Below are positions 49,915 to 63,811 of a stretch of DNA of 64,000 nt, piece by piece (within the stretch, counting starts at the first letter, position 1; every line of letters begins with the position of its first letter). Both the position numbers and the translations under genes were made by a program. A model generated the notes under the pieces. It was not told the DNA's origin. It saw only the letters and a program-made list of their open reading frames with translations, and did no database searches. The DNA lies in NCBI GenBank assembly GCA_030141605.1, contig JAQGDQ010000516.1:29160-93159 (forward strand), written 5' to 3'. This DNA comes from Tubiluchus corallicola. Taxonomy: Eukaryota > Priapulida > Priapulimorpha > Priapulimorphida > Tubiluchidae.

Positions 49915-52900
49915 TTCTAAATTATAAAAAAAGATAACTCATAAGAGGCAGTGTTGGTGTTTCTCTCTGCTGTGATAAGATGAACTGGAAAAGCTGCTGT
50001 TAACTTTTTGTAGATTTGTAAATTTCATAGATTTTATAGATTTATAGATTTTCTAGTTCAGAAACATTGTGCTGTTTCTACTAAAATTGTGAATGTTCAG
50101 TAGTCAATAAACTGATGTAAAATTTAAAAAAAATATAACTTTGGTCGTTAAAATGTACAAACAGGTAAATACAGCCAGGGTTGCTTATCACAAATCTGCT
50201 TAATTTGTGCTTAATATCTACAAATTATTCGGTGCATTTTTGTATTTAAATTAAGAGCTTAATCACAAAATTTTTAGAACGGTTAATTCACACAAATCAA
50301 TTACAGATGCCGGGCAATGCTTCAGCTGCTCACCTAGCAAAATCTATTTCTAAGCCACATGTCCTACCTACACTTAATATGCTTTCGTCAATTGTTTCTT
50401 TACAGCATCTGGCCATTATAGCTAGCAGACGATTTGGTTTCCATTGTGCACTTAACTCCTTTTACTGCAATTAAATTTACAGAAATAGCCAATAAACATT
50501 AAATTTTGGTATGCATTCTGAATGATTGCATTAAGATGTGATCTACTCTGTTTTAAAAATACATGTGATACATATAATATTTCTTGAAGTAATGCATGCA
50601 GGGCTTTTGCAAGTGAAAACAAAAAGTAACGTATTTCTTCATCATCACCAGGGCTACTGCATCGTAGAGCTAATTTAATTTGCGTATATATATGTGTGTG
50701 TGTATACCTAATTATTATGACCTACCTGTACAAAAAAAGCTGAATTAAGGCCTGCCTAGATCATAAGGGCTGCATGGGCCACTGGAAAAGTTCCTGTTTC
50801 AGATCCATATTCAGTGACTTCTCTTGTCACCAAATTTGATTTAAGACTTTCATAATTTTCGGCTCATTGCATTATTGCTTCTCTAAGTCTATACTTCAGG
50901 TGCTATGATAATGAGTAATCTGCAGATGTGTACTGCAGATGAGTGATCTGCAGAGAATGAATGATGCAGGTGCGTACTGCTCTAATATGCAGATTTATAA
51001 TCACTGCATGACTGTGTGCGTTTTCGCTTTTTGTTTTTTCGGCAACATTGCAGGCAGCGGTGAAATAAAAGCGTTACGGGTGAATGTAATGTCTAGACAG
51101 AGCTTAAGCTACTTTATTGCAAAAAAGGGATGGATTTGTACAGGAAGGGTTAGCTCTGTGGGTAGGCACAACTTCACATGGCAATTCAGCAATTAATTCA
51201 CCAAGCAGAAGCTACATTATAAACCTAAATTGTCCCCAACAGTACCAATGTATTACTGCAGTTTCCCCAATACCAATGTCTAAGCAGTTCCCCAAACTCC
51301 TAAAACATATTTATGGGCTGTAGATTTCGTTAGGCAGGGATAACAACATCACATAACCCATATTTTGCATAACTCATTTCTTTATTACCCAGAGGTACTA
51401 AAATTGCCCAATTAAGTGAACTTGACTAAGATATCTAAGATACAATATATACAGAGGCATAGTCACAAACTGATGTTGCTTGCAAGTTTGTATATTTACA
51501 AAGGTATCATGACAGACATGTAACAGCAGAACTGTAAAACAAGCAGAACATACACAGTAAATAAACTAAACTACTTCAGTACAGTATTCATTTGTTCAAA
51601 CGTTAATAAAAATAATTATATTACTCTGCAATGTACCTTGGTCAGTTTAAAATTTTGTTGCAGACTTTAAAATTTGCAATTTAAAGATTTAGTTTCTTGA
51701 CTTGCGGAGGTGTACTACAATATGCGAGGACTTAAAAATGAAAATTTCCAGTACACTACGAGTTCATCTGTTTCTCAAAATAGATTTTAAAGATATGAAA
51801 TTTAAAATATTTTCAGGACATTATTTTATCAAAAATAAAAATTAGTCTTTTAAGAAAATGGTTGAGTGAAGAATCATCCTCTATTTGAAATTTGATTTGA
51901 AAGTTGTCAAAAATGGTCAAGCTAACTAGGCAGTTTTTACACATCACAAGTAATTTTTTATTGAAAGAAAAAACTATTCTGGTACGTGCAGCCAGGGGTA
52001 AAATTGTGTTGCAATTTCTAACAGCTAGACCAGAGATTAAGAAGGCAGCTACGTATATGTATAACACTTTTAAGCCACACAATTCATTTATACTGGTAGA
52101 TAAAAATAACTCTATTAAATTTAACTCTATTAAAAATAAATGGCTAAAATAACTTTATGAAAAAAATAATTATTGCCAATATAATACATGTACTATTAAG
52201 CCTAAACTCAATTTGTTAAAAACAATGTGAAAATGTCTTCCAGAAATGTAAAATTTACAGAATTCCAAATGAAATAAATTAAAAAATATATTAGCATAAT
52301 AATGTCCATTGAATAACAAATATCTAACAAATTCGTCGATTTTGAATATAAGAAACAGAGATGCATTAAAGAATTTTTTATTAAGGAATTTTCAACTTAT
52401 TAAAAATCAAAGCTAGTTCATAAATAAGAACTGATTTTTAGTAACTATGCTAAAAAGTTAAGAAATTTGTATGGCCAATAAGAAAGAAAATAAAACTTAA
52501 AACAATCAAAGACCTGTTAAATAGTGCTTAAACTTCGCAAGATAAGTACGATTGTCACTCCAGATCACAAAATATGGAAATAAGCCTGTTTACAGGATAA
52601 TAGATGAGAATTATGAAACAAAATATCTCACAATACATGGCTATTTTTTGTTATATACAATAACATGTTCACTACATTCTCTACGGACTTGTGCGAAAAA
52701 CTTCCCTTCGTGCTTATTTCATGACAAACTACCAACATAACTAATGTCTCTGACGAGCGGTGGTGACAATTTTCCAGAACCAGTACAGATCTTTGGTTTA
52801 CAATTTACTCACCTGAAAAGTAGGCAACACTGACAAACCGGACTAGACATTCAGCAGCACACTGTAGACAAAACTACAACTTAGTCAAGAAATTTTCTAG

Positions 52901-53040
52901 GAAACAATGCCTTGCATCTAGCAACAACAGTGACAACAAGATATTTAACAGTAAAATTTATCTGACAACAATAACTTAAATAATGAATCCTCTTTACAGA
53001 TAGTTTTAAAATATTTTCTACAGTCGAAATATCAAACACT
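49915..53040. other. Convergent 3' region between GH3 and the PP2C gene
   Basis: It holds the GH3 3' UTR (polyA signal AATAAA at 50106-50111) and probably a long PP2C 3' UTR on the other strand. Another tRNA-like B box (gtttcagatcc) lies near 50800. A (gt)n run occurs at about 50694-50703. Open frames around 50939-51323 and 51813-52152 show no recognisable protein. Confidence 0.5.
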
Positions 53041-56000
53041 TCACTCAACCGTGTCGTGTCCGTCAGTCGATGAAGAGTTCAAGGCGATGCGTTCCTCTGC
53101 ATCCCTGCGCATCGGTTTTGCTGTTGCACCTTTCCGCCGAGGTCTAGAACATCTCAAGCAAAAGTCGTCATAACTCTGGCCACACAGTAAACAAACAAGA
53201 ATCACTGTCATGTTGTCACAGCCGAGGCCTCCCATTTGACAATCAGGAGCAAGACATCGGGTCATAAGCTCCTCACAAATCTGAAATACAATATCCTGTA
53301 ATAACAACACTATAAGACTTCATTACATTTTGGCTTCCTTGTAAAATATAATTAGTGAATAATTTTCATACTGTAGGCTCTTACCTATAAAACGTGTCGT
53401 TTGTTTGTGTAGTCTATCACTGATGATGACTGCAGGCTGCAGTCGAAACATTTGGATACTTTTAACATTTTAGAACTTAAAGGTTTAATAAAAGTTGTTT
53501 TCTTTTTTATAATACTGTAAGACTTATTGGATACTCTCAGCGCAAGAAGGGCAATCTCTGATCGTCAGATACTCTCAGCGCAAGAAGGGCAATCTCTGAT
53601 CGTCAGTGTAGCCTCATAAAGATCAAATATTATCAACCAAGTTTGAGAAATGGCAATTTTTAAAGCCATTTGTCATCACTGTTAAAAAACAATGCCAAAA
53701 ATGCACTTCACTGCTTTTGTTTTACTGGTTTAGCAAGACAAATCAAATGATTCAGCATTTGCAAAGAAACTAAATGCACAGGGAAAAACGTTGGTCGGCA
53801 TAACTATGTTACAATAATAATCAGATTTATAAATTTTCTTTCCTATTTCATTTCTTTTGCTGTAGCATATAATTAGTGAAACGGAACATAATAATAAACA
53901 GGAGTACTGCAGCTATGTTTTCAGCTATGACAGTCATAAAAACACTTTGTTACCAATTTAATTTAAAATAGAGAAAATTTGTTGTGAAATAATTTATAAA
54001 TTGCGCAGATTGATGTTTCATTCATTTTTGTGGCCTTCAGCCTACAATTGTTTATTTTTGCTAGCAAAAGTGGTAAACTGAAGTTTTCTCTGTGAGAAAC
54101 ACTAAAAGTCAACATAGTAAAAAAAGAAATTTTACACATCAATCTCAAATAATTAAAAAATTGCACAAACCCTTTCTGGATGCATGTGTTGGGAGATTCT
54201 TGCTCTTACAAAATCAACCACTTCCTGATTGGTCAAAACGTCCCAGATGCCATCACAGGCTAACACCAAGAACTCGTAGTCTGGAGTAACGTCTCGTACA
54301 ACGACATCTGGATTTGCGGTGACGATCTGCTCTTCGGCTGGCTTCCGATCGTTCTTTTTAAAAACAAAATCACCGAGCGCTCGAGAAAGTGCCAAATTAC
54401 CTGTAGTACAAAAGCAAATGCGAATAAATAAGAATGTTCTAATAACTAGATTTTACAATAAAAAGGTCGTGTTTGGAAAACTAAACACAACTAATTGGCA
54501 CAATTTTCCTAAAGGAACAGATCAATCAAGCAGCTTTGACAAAAAGAAGCAATTTAAGCCACAGACTAAAATATATTTCCACAGAAAAATATACATTTAG
54601 GTAAACAGACAGTAAAAAATAGAAATCTAAAACAGCGCTGAGCAAAATGCAATCTTTAAGTGAATTTTGTGCATTCCTAATAGCAAATAAACATATTTTA
54701 CTGCTCATGCTATAACATTTACACATTTGCTGCTAGAATATGCAAGAGCAATTATATCAAGTTATGCAAAAATGTATCTTTACCATTGACTCTGTTAAAT
54801 TCGACCCAGCCACCAGCTGCAACGATGCGTTTTGACTCCGCTTCATTACTAGGCTTGTGATCAAAGGATAACTGTTCAACTTCTCCAGCTACAGAGGCTA
54901 CACACCGTGAATCTCCTACATTACCCTATGTAATACAAAAAACAATGTGGATAAACTAGACTAGACTTGTCAAACATGGGCATCATTGTACAGCAGCAAA
55001 TGTGAAATTTCCATAATTTATACCCAATAATAATGACGCAAAAGGCAGATACGTAAATGTACATACGTATGTGTTCACGCTAGATCTTGAAACCCATGTC
55101 ACGCCCAGGCAAATTTTTATAATATTGGCTTGATTACAAGGCCTGGCAGGGTGTCCACTAGGTAGTTGTCTTTCGAAAAATTTATTACCGTCCGACATGC
55201 GACAGAATTTTTGACGCCTGCATATTGTTTCAATGAGAAACAGTGCCCTCAATACTGCATTCTGGTTACCTGGTTACTGGCAAAGTAAAGTGACGAGAGA
55301 GAGAGAGAGAGACAGAGAAAAGACACTAAGAGAGAGAGAGACAGACAGAGAAAGAGAGAGGGAGACAGACAGAAATGAGTGTGCGAGTGAAACGAGTACC
55401 AATGGAAAACGCAAGGCAAATTTTATGAATTGGGTTTCGCTAGTAAAATTAATGCAGAAACTGCATAAAAATGAAACTGGTAAAGTGAAATGTTAATGGC
55501 AGGAGAAAAGATTACTAAATCAGACAATAAACACTGATGGCAGTAATAGATGAAACAATAAATAAAAATAAATTTGAATTTCATTCAGTCTGCTTCGTCA
55601 AAGCTATGAAATAACAGTACCGACAAGCCAGTGATAATACTTGTTCAAAAAAATGATAAATGATGATACAACCTACGTAATCGAAAGGAACAAAAGTCCA
55701 TTACCTTAATTATTTCTACAATCGTAATAACACTGAAAATGTTACTTACACAATACAATTTATTATTTTTTAAAAGAACAACAACAGCAGTGGAACCAGC
55801 AAGTTCATCCTTCATGTTATCATCTGAAAGGGAAATAAAAGCCAACATGAAGAAAGATTCAAACTTAATACAGGCTATAACCCTTGTCTTCTATTTACAC
55901 TTCCTTAAAATTTCTGATTGAATAAAAGTGTATCAATATGAGTTCATTTTCTTAGGGTCTGAGAAATCAGAGTTTTGCATATTTAGATGAAAGGGGCCAA

Positions 56001-58705
56001 GAAGTTGTATTTTTCACAAGAATCGGGAAAGGATGCGAAACTGTTATAAAAATGCAACAAATCAAGTTAAGACCTATGAACACGATATTTGCAACAATTT
56101 TTTTCTTGGTCAAACACGTGTACATTCATGGAGACAAGAAGAGAAGAGATTTCTTGAAAGACAAAATTTTTGCAAACCATTATCATTTTCAGGATTTGCT
56201 GATTAATGCAGTTTGTTTTTGTGTGAACAATAAAATATTTCGGCACAGGGAATTATACATATTATAACCATGGAGATGATGATTTTTCTATTTACCATTT
56301 AACATATCTTGATCAACTTCTAAAAATCCTTCTCGTATTGCTTCTGCTATATCTCCTTTCACTGCAAGTAGATACATGCAATTTTATTAAATCACTGTGA
56401 TAAGCCATTATCAATGCGTTCAGTGTTCACGTTTATGTAAACTAAACCTTTCAAAATGGTACAAAGATTGTACACTACAAATATTGTTCCTTTCTTCCTT
56501 GCTCCCTCTATCTGTGTATAATGCCTTAAAAATATGTAAAAGCAAAAGATAGCGAAAGGAGTGGAATGGTTACACACATGTCTTACAGAATAAGTCACAA
56601 ATGACCAAAAGGTACAAAATGCACTTAAAAGGGTAGGAATTAGTCAATATGAGGTACAAAGCATAAATTCAAGAAGTACAATTTAACAAATGTGCCTGGC
56701 CTTATAATATTTTATTTTTCTCAGTTTTTAAGATTGTATGCAAAAACAATTTAAGCTAAGATTACAAACATTACTGCTATAATAAATAATCATTATTTAC
56801 TTACAATAACTAGGACTGCTAACTATTTTCCTATGTACATGGACACCTGCATACTGTGCTACCTTTGCACCTGAAATAAAATCATTAAATTCACTAAACA
56901 ACCTTTTTATACATTATGGCAAAACTGTAAATTTTAGCAGGAGGAAAAGTCAGAAAAAACAGAATTGTTTCTAGTAATTTCAAACTTTAGTTTTTTTTCA
57001 AATGAGAGAAAATTATCTGAAATATGAATTTATATGTTTTTAAACAAAGCTTTCAAGCTCTCATTTAACTGCATGGGAGTTACCTGTCTATCCTGTCCAT
57101 CCAATGCACAATTATTAGAGCAATGAAAGCCACAAATGAGTTTTAAAATCGCTGCATTTTAATCATTAAAAGTTCTTTAACATTCTAAAATTAATACTTT
57201 AATACATATGGTTTACAGTGCAGGATTAAATTTAGCATAAACAATTTGATGGAATTAAAATTTTAAAATAATATCTCTGTTTGCATTCAGAATAACTATT
57301 GTTGTATTATACACTGCTTAGTATACAAAAATAATGCTGTTTGCTATCTACATTTTCTGGTATTACGTCACCAAACTTAGACTTGAACATATGAGTAGTG
57401 GATTTGCACTCGAACTTTGACTTCAAGATCCCGAGACTTCCTGACCCTTTGATTATTTTCGACCCTAAATATTTTTTGCCGTCTACTAAATACGACTTTT
57501 TGAAGATGCAAAAAAAAACATATTAAATTTAATACAAAAACACAAAACTTTCGCTTTTATGACAAGCTTACCCCCATGTCCATCATAGACTGCAAAGAAA
57601 GCTGCTTCTTGATCCTCAGATAAAGCAAGTATATGCGTATGAGCATCTTCCATATCTATGGTCCACATTAAGGAGTATATTTTACCTTTACTGTGCAATG
57701 TATGTGATGGCTGAATTGAAAAAATTTGTATTTGCTTTTCATTCTTAAGCAGCATTCAAACGTTTATCTATTTAGATCCATTATCTGCAACAGCTTGGAA
57801 TTCAGACAAAATAAACAATACCAAAAACTAGAGCTAACCAACAAATCACATTAAGCACAAATGTATGTGATCAATTATCGAATTATCTTTTGTCTTACCA
57901 GTATGCCTAATTGAAGATGACAGATACATTGTAACCTGAAAAGCTTACAGGAAAACTCCAAAAGAACCTTGAACAATGTGAACTTAGCTCAAATTTACAA
58001 TACAATCAGCAAAGCTTGAACAGGTTGCTTTCTGCCAAACATGAATGGATCTATTTAAAATTCAGGCAAAGTGAGTTAATGACTAACTGTCATACCATTA
58101 TTCTAATGCTTTTTTTCCTAGTTACCAAGTATAAGATGACATGTAGCTAGAGCACAAATGTCCACTAGCACCTAAAATAGTAGAGCTATGACGGCCATGC
58201 CAAACATATCCACAACAGACCAGTGCATAATTTTCCATGCAAATGCTCAGCCACCTACCAGCAAAACGTTTAAGTTCATTAGTGGATAGCCAAAATGTTC
58301 TGTTTACGACATAGTACCACTTAATCTAATATGCGTACACTCGTACCAGCAGTGGGTGGAACAACACAAGCAAAAGTATGCCCACAGTTGGCATTCAATG
58401 CGTTAATATACATACATTTGAATGAGAACTGAAGAAAATAAACCTAGACCCCTCTGAAAGTTTTTCCGCAATTATATTCCAACATCTGGGAAAATGTATC
58501 AACTGAACAAAATTTTAGCATTTTCAATTGTTGCTGACATATCTGTAGCTCTCACATCTCACAACGGCATAACCAATAAAAGCAAACCCCAACAAAAGAT
58601 ACTTATTCTCCACCCTTGCATACATGAAGAGGCAACTTTCACAAGCCCATTTTCACAGCCCGTGGTCTCTTTCGATGTCACGGGTTCTGACAACGTCTGC
58701 CCCAT
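53041..58705 (-). CDS. PP2C-type Ser/Thr protein phosphatase, ppm-2/Ptc2-like (8 coding exons)
   Basis: Coding exons in gene order are 58705-58603, 57655-57572, 56870-56805, 56361-56296, 55823-55750, 54925-54784, 54400-54171 and 53280-53041, with matching phases, giving 334 residues. PPM/PP2C enzymes are metal-dependent phosphatases. The metal ligands are present: Glu37-Asp38 in GWRINMEDAH, Asp59 in VYDGHGG, Asp228 in ACDGIWD and Asp277 in GCDNMT. GNVGDSR, GGWVEFNRVNG and NLALSRALGDF are also clear. The N-terminus MGQTLSEPVT carries a myristoylation-type Gly2 and, with CLAPDCQMGGLGCDNMT, resembles C. elegans ppm-2 and fungal Ptc2 more than vertebrate PPM1A or PPM1G. The C-terminus adds about 50 basic/Ser-rich residues. 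An acceptor at 58765-58767 shows a further upstream UTR exon. Exon 8 has a second in-frame acceptor 15 bases upstream. Confidence 0.94.
53530..53605. repeat. Perfect tandem duplication of a 38-bp unit
   Basis: The unit starting gatactctcagcgcaagaag and ending ctctgatcgtca occurs twice with no differences (53530-53567 and 53568-53605). It lies in the last intron of the PP2C gene. Confidence 0.97.
55294..55372. repeat. (AG)n-rich microsatellite
   Basis: Runs of GA/AG with interspersed ACAG and AAAG lie in the PP2C intron between 54925 and 55750. They create an artificial Arg/Glu-rich open frame on the plus strand. Confidence 0.95.
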
Positions 58706-58959
58706 CACTGCTGTACTTAAGTCAACTGTTATGTGTCGCTTTGGTGAGAAAGATGGAAATGGACCTGAAAATGAAAAGATTATTAACGTTGCTCACATAA
58801 CTATCAAGGTATTACTGTTTCACGCTGTACACTAAGTGCATAAGTAACACCTCAAATCAATTTTCTCAGTAAGAAACCTTGAATTACTAAAAACAGATAT
58901 TTACACTTAGTAAAAAAATAAATTTGAAACTTATTCAGTGGTAGCTTCGTTAGTTTTGT

Positions 58960-60130
58960 GCAAAAAATTTAGTTCAGATGTTTACGAGTTCCTTCAATAT
59001 TGTAACTCACAAGATCTTTCAAATTTGCATAGATTTTCAATAAACATATATTCAACAATGCACAGTAAAAATAGCTCAGAAAAAATGGCACAAATAGTAA
59101 AGTAGGTAAAAATGGCACCAGAAAAAAATGGCACAGGAAAAAAATGGCACAAATGGAAAAGTGTGTAAAATGGCACACATATTATATTGATACAATTGAC
59201 TTCTATAATAAAACTAGAACGCATTCAGTAGGAAGCAAATTTATACCAAAGCCGAACAATCCTAAACTTATTCGCCTGATTCTTCTGATTCAAAAAATTT
59301 AACACAAAATTTAAACAAGCAAACATACAAAAATGTACCTGTATTGATATTATATAGATTAGCAAAAAACACAAAACATTTGCTCATTAAATGGATTTAT
59401 AATCAATAATGCACGAATGTGTGTTTATCTACCTTTGGCGATGGTGGTAGACAGACAAATATATACGTACCAAGTTACCTTCTAAGGCTATAAACATTAA
59501 TAAGCAAAGGCTATAGACAGCATTTGACAGTTTTACGAGTGAGAGTTTCTCAAAACGGAACTGGAACTAACTTGTAGTTGTCTGTCTGATGACAACAAAA
59601 AAGAAATACTAAACATTCCCTCTGAGACCTCCACGAAGTGCTTCACGAATGTTTTTTTTGTACATGGTGTTCGGTCAACTTTAAAAAAAGAATTGGCGAA
59701 AAGATTCCCATTTTGGCACCCTATATCCGCCTTTTTTCACAAAGTTTCTTGGAAATCTGTTAGCTAGTTTTTGCCTAAAAGGCTTAATTCCATAAGAGAA
59801 AAAAACGACCAAAACAGACAAACTGTTTGAAGCATAACTTCCTTGGCGAAGTAAAATTAAAATGCAATAACTAGTGCAATAACTAAAATAATTATCCCCC
59901 ACTGTAACCCTAACCCTAAGCACATATTTTACTAAGTGTGCCATTTTTTTCACGTGCCATTTTCACTGTGCCATTTTTTCTGTGCCATTTTTATCTACAT
60001 TTGTATTCACCATTAATTTCCTTACGTTTTGAAGAATTGCTTATTCAAAAACTAAGCACATTTGAAAGCGCTCATGAGTTACCATATTGCATGAATATCT
60101 TAACAAAAATTGATGATAAAAGTGTCAAAC
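58960..60130. repeat. Large foldback element with arrays of 'aaaaatggcac'
   Basis: The left arm (about 58985-59185) and right arm (about 59936-60095) are inverted copies. Both carry about 4-5 units of the word aaaaaatggcac (gtgccattttt on the right), then a diverged shared flank (taactca..gatctttcaaat.tgc on the left; reverse complement taactcatgagcgctttcaaatgtgc on the right). The interior of about 750 bp includes the second copy of the repeat at 46390-46740 and two telomere-like ccctaa units. No transposase frame is present. Exact ends are not determined. Confidence 0.75.
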
Positions 60131-63100
60131 GCAGTTGTGATTTGTGAATTCATCTTCTACAGCTTAACTGGACCAAAAACAACATAACAGACCTTAGAAA
60201 ATTACAAATTCCAAAATTCAGTAACATTATACAGCAACATGAACTGAGAACTTCTGCAAAAAATAATAATCAATAGAATTTTGGAACAAATTCATATTCT
60301 CCTAAAAATCTATGATGTTTGTGATAATGAAGCTATGAGAACTTTCTTACTGAAATGCATCTGAAGAACGTTGTGAAGCCAAATGTTCAATGTAAATAAA
60401 TTATTGCTAAACATTTCGAGACTGAAGAACATTTTATTTCTACTATAAGACTTTCTCGTATGAGTACACGTTTGCTTGGCAGCAAAAAGCCCAGTCAATA
60501 TAACAGAAAGTTACTGCAATGTAATGTAAAAATTATTGCTTAACCAGACAAAACAACAAATTAAATCAGCTGCATTAGGTGCACATCAATAAGCTTCAAG
60601 ATTAACTAACAGCTAAGCATCACAGAGGTTAGTTGAACATTATAAGTACTCTTCAAATTCAGCTCCACAAATCAGCTAAAGCTTTCTAAGCTTATCTGAG
60701 AACCAGCTAATCCTTGTTTCATTAAAAATCTCATCTAGATGTCTAGTAGTGGCGTAATGTTTATGGATTAAACTATCCCCCGACAAGAAACAACAATATA
60801 TAATTATTACTAATTAACTAATGTAACTGTATTGTTTTGGAACACTCTCAACATATACCAAAAAAGGCAAATAAACAAGATGTAAATGCATCTGAAGTTC
60901 TCAAATAACAAAAATTTTTAGTAAAAAAAGTCGTGGAAAGAAAAGTATTATAATGAATTAAAGATTACTGCAACAAAAAATACACCAGTATGCCAAAAAA
61001 ATTGATCACAATACCAAGAGGAAATCCCAAATGATGGTGTAGTAACAGTCGTAAAGAATAAAAACATGACAGCATTTGAACACCAGGAATTTCACTGTTT
61101 ATCATCACTAAACACCCAGCATCAACACGCTGACATCATGTTCACCGAAAATTCACTTTTCTACGCCTGATGCCTGTGAATCATGCTGCAACAGATGGTT
61201 TTCAACAGTTTCTTACATTCCATTAGAGTGAAAGTCACCATTGATTAAAACCATCTTGTGAATTAACTAGAGTAACATGCATGTAACCATAAATAATTAC
61301 ACGATGTAAGTTAATGGGACAAACACACAACCTTGTTTGTAAAAACATGCTAGATACAGTGGCCAAGTACAAATAAAAAATGATAACCATAGGAAGTCTT
61401 ACGATTGTTACTAAGCAGCTTACGATTATTTTTAATGTCCAATAATGCCCAATAATTATGTTGTGTCATTAGTTAATAGCTTATCATACGTTACTTCTAC
61501 AGGGTGTAAGGAAATGAGTTCTCTTTACACTTAAAAGTTATCATAAGAAGACATAAATCACAGAACACTTTAACTGTATAATATTTCTGATTTAATCTGT
61601 TATTTACTAATGCTTTACCGCTACAGAAAACAAAAATCAATGAAATGAACAAATGAGGCCACCACTCTACTGAGAAACCAACGTAAATTGTACCCCTATC
61701 CATTTATGGCCCTCACTACTGCATGTAACGGCAGCACTAGATATTAAAATAAGTTTTTGTTACTCAAAATAAATGCTTTTTCCATGAAGTGGTCGGTATT
61801 AATCATCTCCTTTCGATTTTCTTCTGTACAAGCAAAGGCGATCATTCCTGACACAGCTTACGTAATCTCTTAGCAATAACTGCTGCAAAGTAAGTGAACT
61901 GTGTAATTGCGCAATTCATATTAATAATTAAGTAGTATCATTTTCATCTGTCATTTTGAGCAATATTGCAAATTCAATAAGCACAACCTTTAAGGTCAAC
62001 CTTTAATATTCAGTGACTCAGCACAACAGTGAGCTAGCATTAGCGACTATGTGACGTTCACGTTGCTACATTCAAACTGTTTAGCTGTTCCACCATAAAG
62101 TTGCACAGCAAAATATCAGAACAATATTTTAATAGCTCTGCATCATGTACTGGAAGAAGTGTATTTTAAAAATATCATAAACTTACTAACAGTAATTCAA
62201 CTTCACTCAGATAGTCACACAAACTGCTCAAAAATTGCAGATTGGCTACGCGAAATACAACATAAAGTTTACCCAGTAAACTAAGAGTTTACAAAAGCGT
62301 AAAATTTATAGGCAGCGAATGATAAATCTCTCTATTCTTATCTAAGGAACTTTCAATAATACCTACTTCGTTTAGCTACAAGCTAAAAGATTAAGTATAT
62401 ACAGTTTTATTATACAGACAAAAAATTTTTGTAGGCCTGTGGCATAGCTGAGACCTGTGGACTCTAACTTCAGTATTTGTATATGTATTTGGTAAGCTCA
62501 TTAAGCACAAAATGCTGTCTAACTGACAGAAAATACAATTCTTTAAAACAAAAATACTATTGCTTTAATTCAAACAAACTACAACTAAATATTGAGATAA
62601 TAATTGCTTTTTTGCCTAAAAGGTCAGTAAGACAAAACAAGTGCATCATAACGCTATAGACTCACCAGCTTTAAATCCGAACATGTTAGATTACCAACAT
62701 TTAGTACTGTCCTCGTAAGTTTCCACACACCCAACACTGATTAGTCAAGAAAGTTCCTGTCACAATGCATTTATGTAGGTCTATGCCACAGTTTATGTAA
62801 ATAATAAACTAAGTTTAACATGCGTGCATGCGTACAGGACTAATCTTGCATCGTCTTTAACTTGCATATACAGCTAACCTAAAGTACATAGAAAACTTTG
62901 TATTTGCAGCTACAGAATCAGAATACTACACTAGACTAGTATAGTATATTTTAATCTTGACCCATCACCAGAAAGGCAATATATGATAAATGTGAATGCT
63001 CCATAATTATTCAGTATGCCTCAGCAGTTACAATACAAACATACACAAAAATATGGCAAAAGTACAACAAAAATACAATATAAACTAAAAGGATTTATAA

Positions 63101-63811
63101 AGCTTCTTAGTTGTGCCGCATTGGAACAATGTTTTAATCACATGCAAACAGTGCATCATGATAAAAATGTACTGTTTGTATTTGAAACAAAAGTACAGCA
63201 ATAAAATCCCATAGAATGCATTGTTGTGTGTATTTGTTTTAATGGCACCACTGATGTTTGCATTTCAAATAAAGCAAAACTGCTAAATATTTCAAAAAGA
63301 TGGTTGTAAATAAATCTTTTAAACCATATATACATGTACAGTAGGCATGATGTATAAGGAATCTTAAATACTAATATTTTGCAGGTCCTTGGCCCTAAAT
63401 AGTTCACATTCAAATGTTTACAGCAACAGCAACAATATACTATAAACCATGGTATATAACATACATGTGTCTAAAATACACCTAAAATAACTTCACAAAC
63501 TGACAACTCACCATTAAGTCATAAAACGTGCAAGGTTATTTACTTAGTACAGCAAGCTGCCTAAACTGTTCACACATGTTGTAGAAGTTAAAAACCAAAC
63601 AACAACAACGACAACTCACCTAACTTTGAGTTCAGTTAGAAAGCACCATAACCTACAGCTGAACTGAAACTGATTCAAGCAGCATCACTGGTGCAGAGTC
63701 TAGACTAGCGTGGAAGTGTTACTATGAGTCAAGCTGTTTTCAAAAACAAACTGCAAAGCAAAAATACAAAATATCATAATTATACCAATGCATGACTTTC
63801 TAGATTGCACA

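Noticed and set aside
50939-51323. Overlapping open frames between GH3 and PP2C
   Set aside because: No known domain, no splice signals in phase, and a position within probable 3' UTR or intergenic DNA.
55233-55496. Arg/Glu-rich open frame
   Set aside because: It is produced by the (AG)n microsatellite in a PP2C intron on the opposite strand.
58494-58835. 113-codon open frame on the plus strand
   Set aside because: It is antisense to the first PP2C coding exon, whose minus-strand translation matches the family; the plus frame has no recognisable protein.
59890-59922. Telomere-like ccctaaccctaa
   Set aside because: Only two units, inside the foldback element; too short to indicate a telomere or internal telomeric array.
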